14,365 nucleotides of DNA, taken from contig CAMCTE010000047.1 in NCBI GenBank assembly GCA_945878385.1, forward strand, positions 1 through 14,365. Direction: 5' to 3'. Position numbers and translations under genes: made by a program. How positions within the stretch are numbered: position 1 is the first letter of the stretch; the number at the start of each line of letters is the position of its first letter. The notes beneath the pieces are model-generated. The model was not told where the DNA came from. It was given only the letters and a program-made list of their open reading frames with translations, and searched no databases. This DNA comes from Azohydromonas lata NBRC 102462 (GTDB taxonomy: Bacteria > Pseudomonadota > Gammaproteobacteria > Burkholderiales > Burkholderiaceae_C). This document shows positions 13,542-14,365 of this stretch, one piece after another.

Positions 13542-14365
13542 ATGAACGATCTTCCGCTGTGGTTTTCGGTGGTGGTGGCCTCGCTGGCTGCCGTGGTGCT
13601 GGTTCTGGCCGTGGCCCTGATTCGGGCCTTGCGGCCTCGCAACGAAAGCCCTGTGGCCGAGCAGGCGGCCGACCTGGTGGTGGCGCGCCTGCGGCCGGTG
13701 CAGGAATCGCTGGAACGGCAGTTGCGCGACGAACTGCAGCGCACCGCCCAGGGCCAGCGCGCCGACATGGCGCAGCACCAGCAGTCCCTGCTGCAGCAGG
13801 GCAGTGAAGTCGCCCGCATCCAGAACGAACAGATCGACGGCTTTCGCCTGCAGCTGGGCGCGGTGCAGCAGGCCTTGAGCAGTGGGCTGCAGCAACAGTC
13901 GGCCCACCAGGGCGAGGCGCTCACCCGCCTATCGGATTCCCTTTCGACGCAACTGCGCGCTTTGTCCGCCAACAACGACACCCGGCTGGGCGAGATGCGC
14001 GCACAGGTGGAAGCACGCCTGACGGCGCTGCAGGACGGCAACGAAAAGAAGCTCGAGCAGATGCGCCAGACGGTGGATGAAAAGCTGCACGCCACGCTTG
14101 AGCAGCGCCTGGGCGAGAGCTTCAAGCAGGTGGCCGAGCGGCTGGAGCAGGTGCACCGCGGCCTGGGCGACATGCAGGTGCTGGCGCGCGATGTGGGCTC
14201 GCTCAACAAGGTGCTTACCAATGTGAAGACCCGCGGCATCCTGGGCGAAGTGCAGTTGGGCGCCTTGCTTGAACAGGTGTTCACCGTAGAGCAGTACGCC
14301 TCCAATGTGGAGGTGGTGCCCGGCAGCGGTGCGCGGGTGGAATTCGCCATCCGGCTGCCGCAACG
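13542..14365 (+). CDS. rmuC: DNA recombination protein RmuC, partial at 3' end
   Basis: Putative nuclease-fold protein that limits recombination at inverted repeats, known from E. coli; the mechanism is not well defined. The first 274 residues are visible and the frame is open at the window end. A membrane anchor spans about 7-28, followed by a long Gln/Leu/Glu-rich coiled coil at about 40-210. The conserved RmuC start follows: KKLEQMRQTVDEKLHATLEQ at 169-188, RLGESFKQVAERLEQVHRGL at 189-208, and NVKTRGILGEVQLGALLEQ at 227-245. Where many relatives have Trp before GEVQL, this one has Leu. ATG 13542 lies 25 bp after the dehydrogenase stop, with no strong Shine-Dalgarno. Possible last gene of the co-directional cluster. 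Confidence 0.94.
   Translation, partial: MNDLPLWFSVVVASLAAVVLVLAVALIRALRPRNESPVAEQAADLVVARLRPVQESLERQLRDELQRTAQGQRADMAQHQQSLLQQGSEVARIQNEQIDGFRLQLGAVQQALSSGLQQQSAHQGEALTRLSDSLSTQLRALSANNDTRLGEMRAQVEARLTALQDGNEKKLEQMRQTVDEKLHATLEQRLGESFKQVAERLEQVHRGLGDMQVLARDVGSLNKVLTNVKTRGILGEVQLGALLEQVFTVEQYASNVEVVPGSGARVEFAIRLPQ

Noticed and set aside
13786..13801. Perfect 16-bp palindrome CCCTGCTGCAGCAGGG inside rmuC
   Set aside because: It resembles a PhaR-type arm pair but lacks the 3-4 bp spacer and arises from Leu (CTG) and Gln (CAG) codons frequent in this coiled coil.
12488..14350. Long open frame (620 codons) on the minus strand opposite the dehydrogenase and rmuC
   Set aside because: Ser/Cys/Arg-rich sequence without motifs, opposite two genes with intact family signatures; a shadow frame.
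1..14365. Mobile element, CRISPR array, tRNA/rRNA gene or novel defence system
   Set aside because: No transposase, integrase, terminal repeats, regularly spaced repeats or RNA gene signatures were seen; nearly all sequence is accounted for by recognised core-type genes.

Overview
The window is a GC-rich, densely coded chromosomal segment. Protein signatures suggest a betaproteobacterium of the order Burkholderiales, probably a Comamonadaceae-like lineage. The main clue is gene order: sulfite reductase, DUF934, an iron-sulfur APS reductase, cysD, cysN, then a cobA-type methyltransferase. A PHA phasin and a CitMHS_2-type antiporter fit this assignment. Taxonomy is inferred from gene content only. 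I see no insertion sequences, phage genes, tRNA/rRNA genes or CRISPR arrays.

Positions 1-6919 (minus strand) hold a sulfate-assimilation operon, read right to left: a TauE/SafE-family exporter, cysI, DUF934, cysH, cysD, cysN and cobA (cut by the window edge). Junctions are mostly stop/start overlaps or a few bases; only cysH-cysD has a longer gap (55 bp). The logic is coherent. CysDN makes APS from sulfate and ATP. CysH, which has the cysteine set of a [4Fe-4S] APS reductase, makes sulfite directly, so no CysC kinase is needed and CysN carries none. CysI reduces sulfite to sulfide with siroheme, whose first committed step is the CobA methylation. The TauE protein may vent excess sulfite. No cysJ flavoprotein is present.

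Positions 6920-6994 are a short divergent promoter region of about 28% GC in its AT-rich core, very unlike its surroundings. To its right a patatin-like phospholipase lipoprotein gene (6995-7984, plus) ends in a hairpin terminator.

Positions 8013-8811 hold a minus-strand phasin gene and its upstream region. That region carries two copies of a 15-bp dyad, TGCTGC-N3-GCAGCA, exact reverse complements of each other and matching the published PhaR operator pattern CTGC-N3/4-GCAG. They bracket a plausible phasin promoter, so PHA-responsive repression is predicted.

Positions 8812-14365 (plus) are a tightly spaced co-directional run: a class II histone-deacetylase-like hydrolase, a hotdog thioesterase (ATGA overlap), a PnbA/NfnB-like nitroreductase, a CitMHS_2/NhaD-like transporter, a glyoxylate/hydroxypyruvate-reductase-like dehydrogenase, and the start of rmuC (cut by the window end). 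Overall this is an ordinary core-genome region. The most informative non-coding signal is the paired PhaR-like operator, and the most interesting unknown is DUF934 in the sulfur operon.
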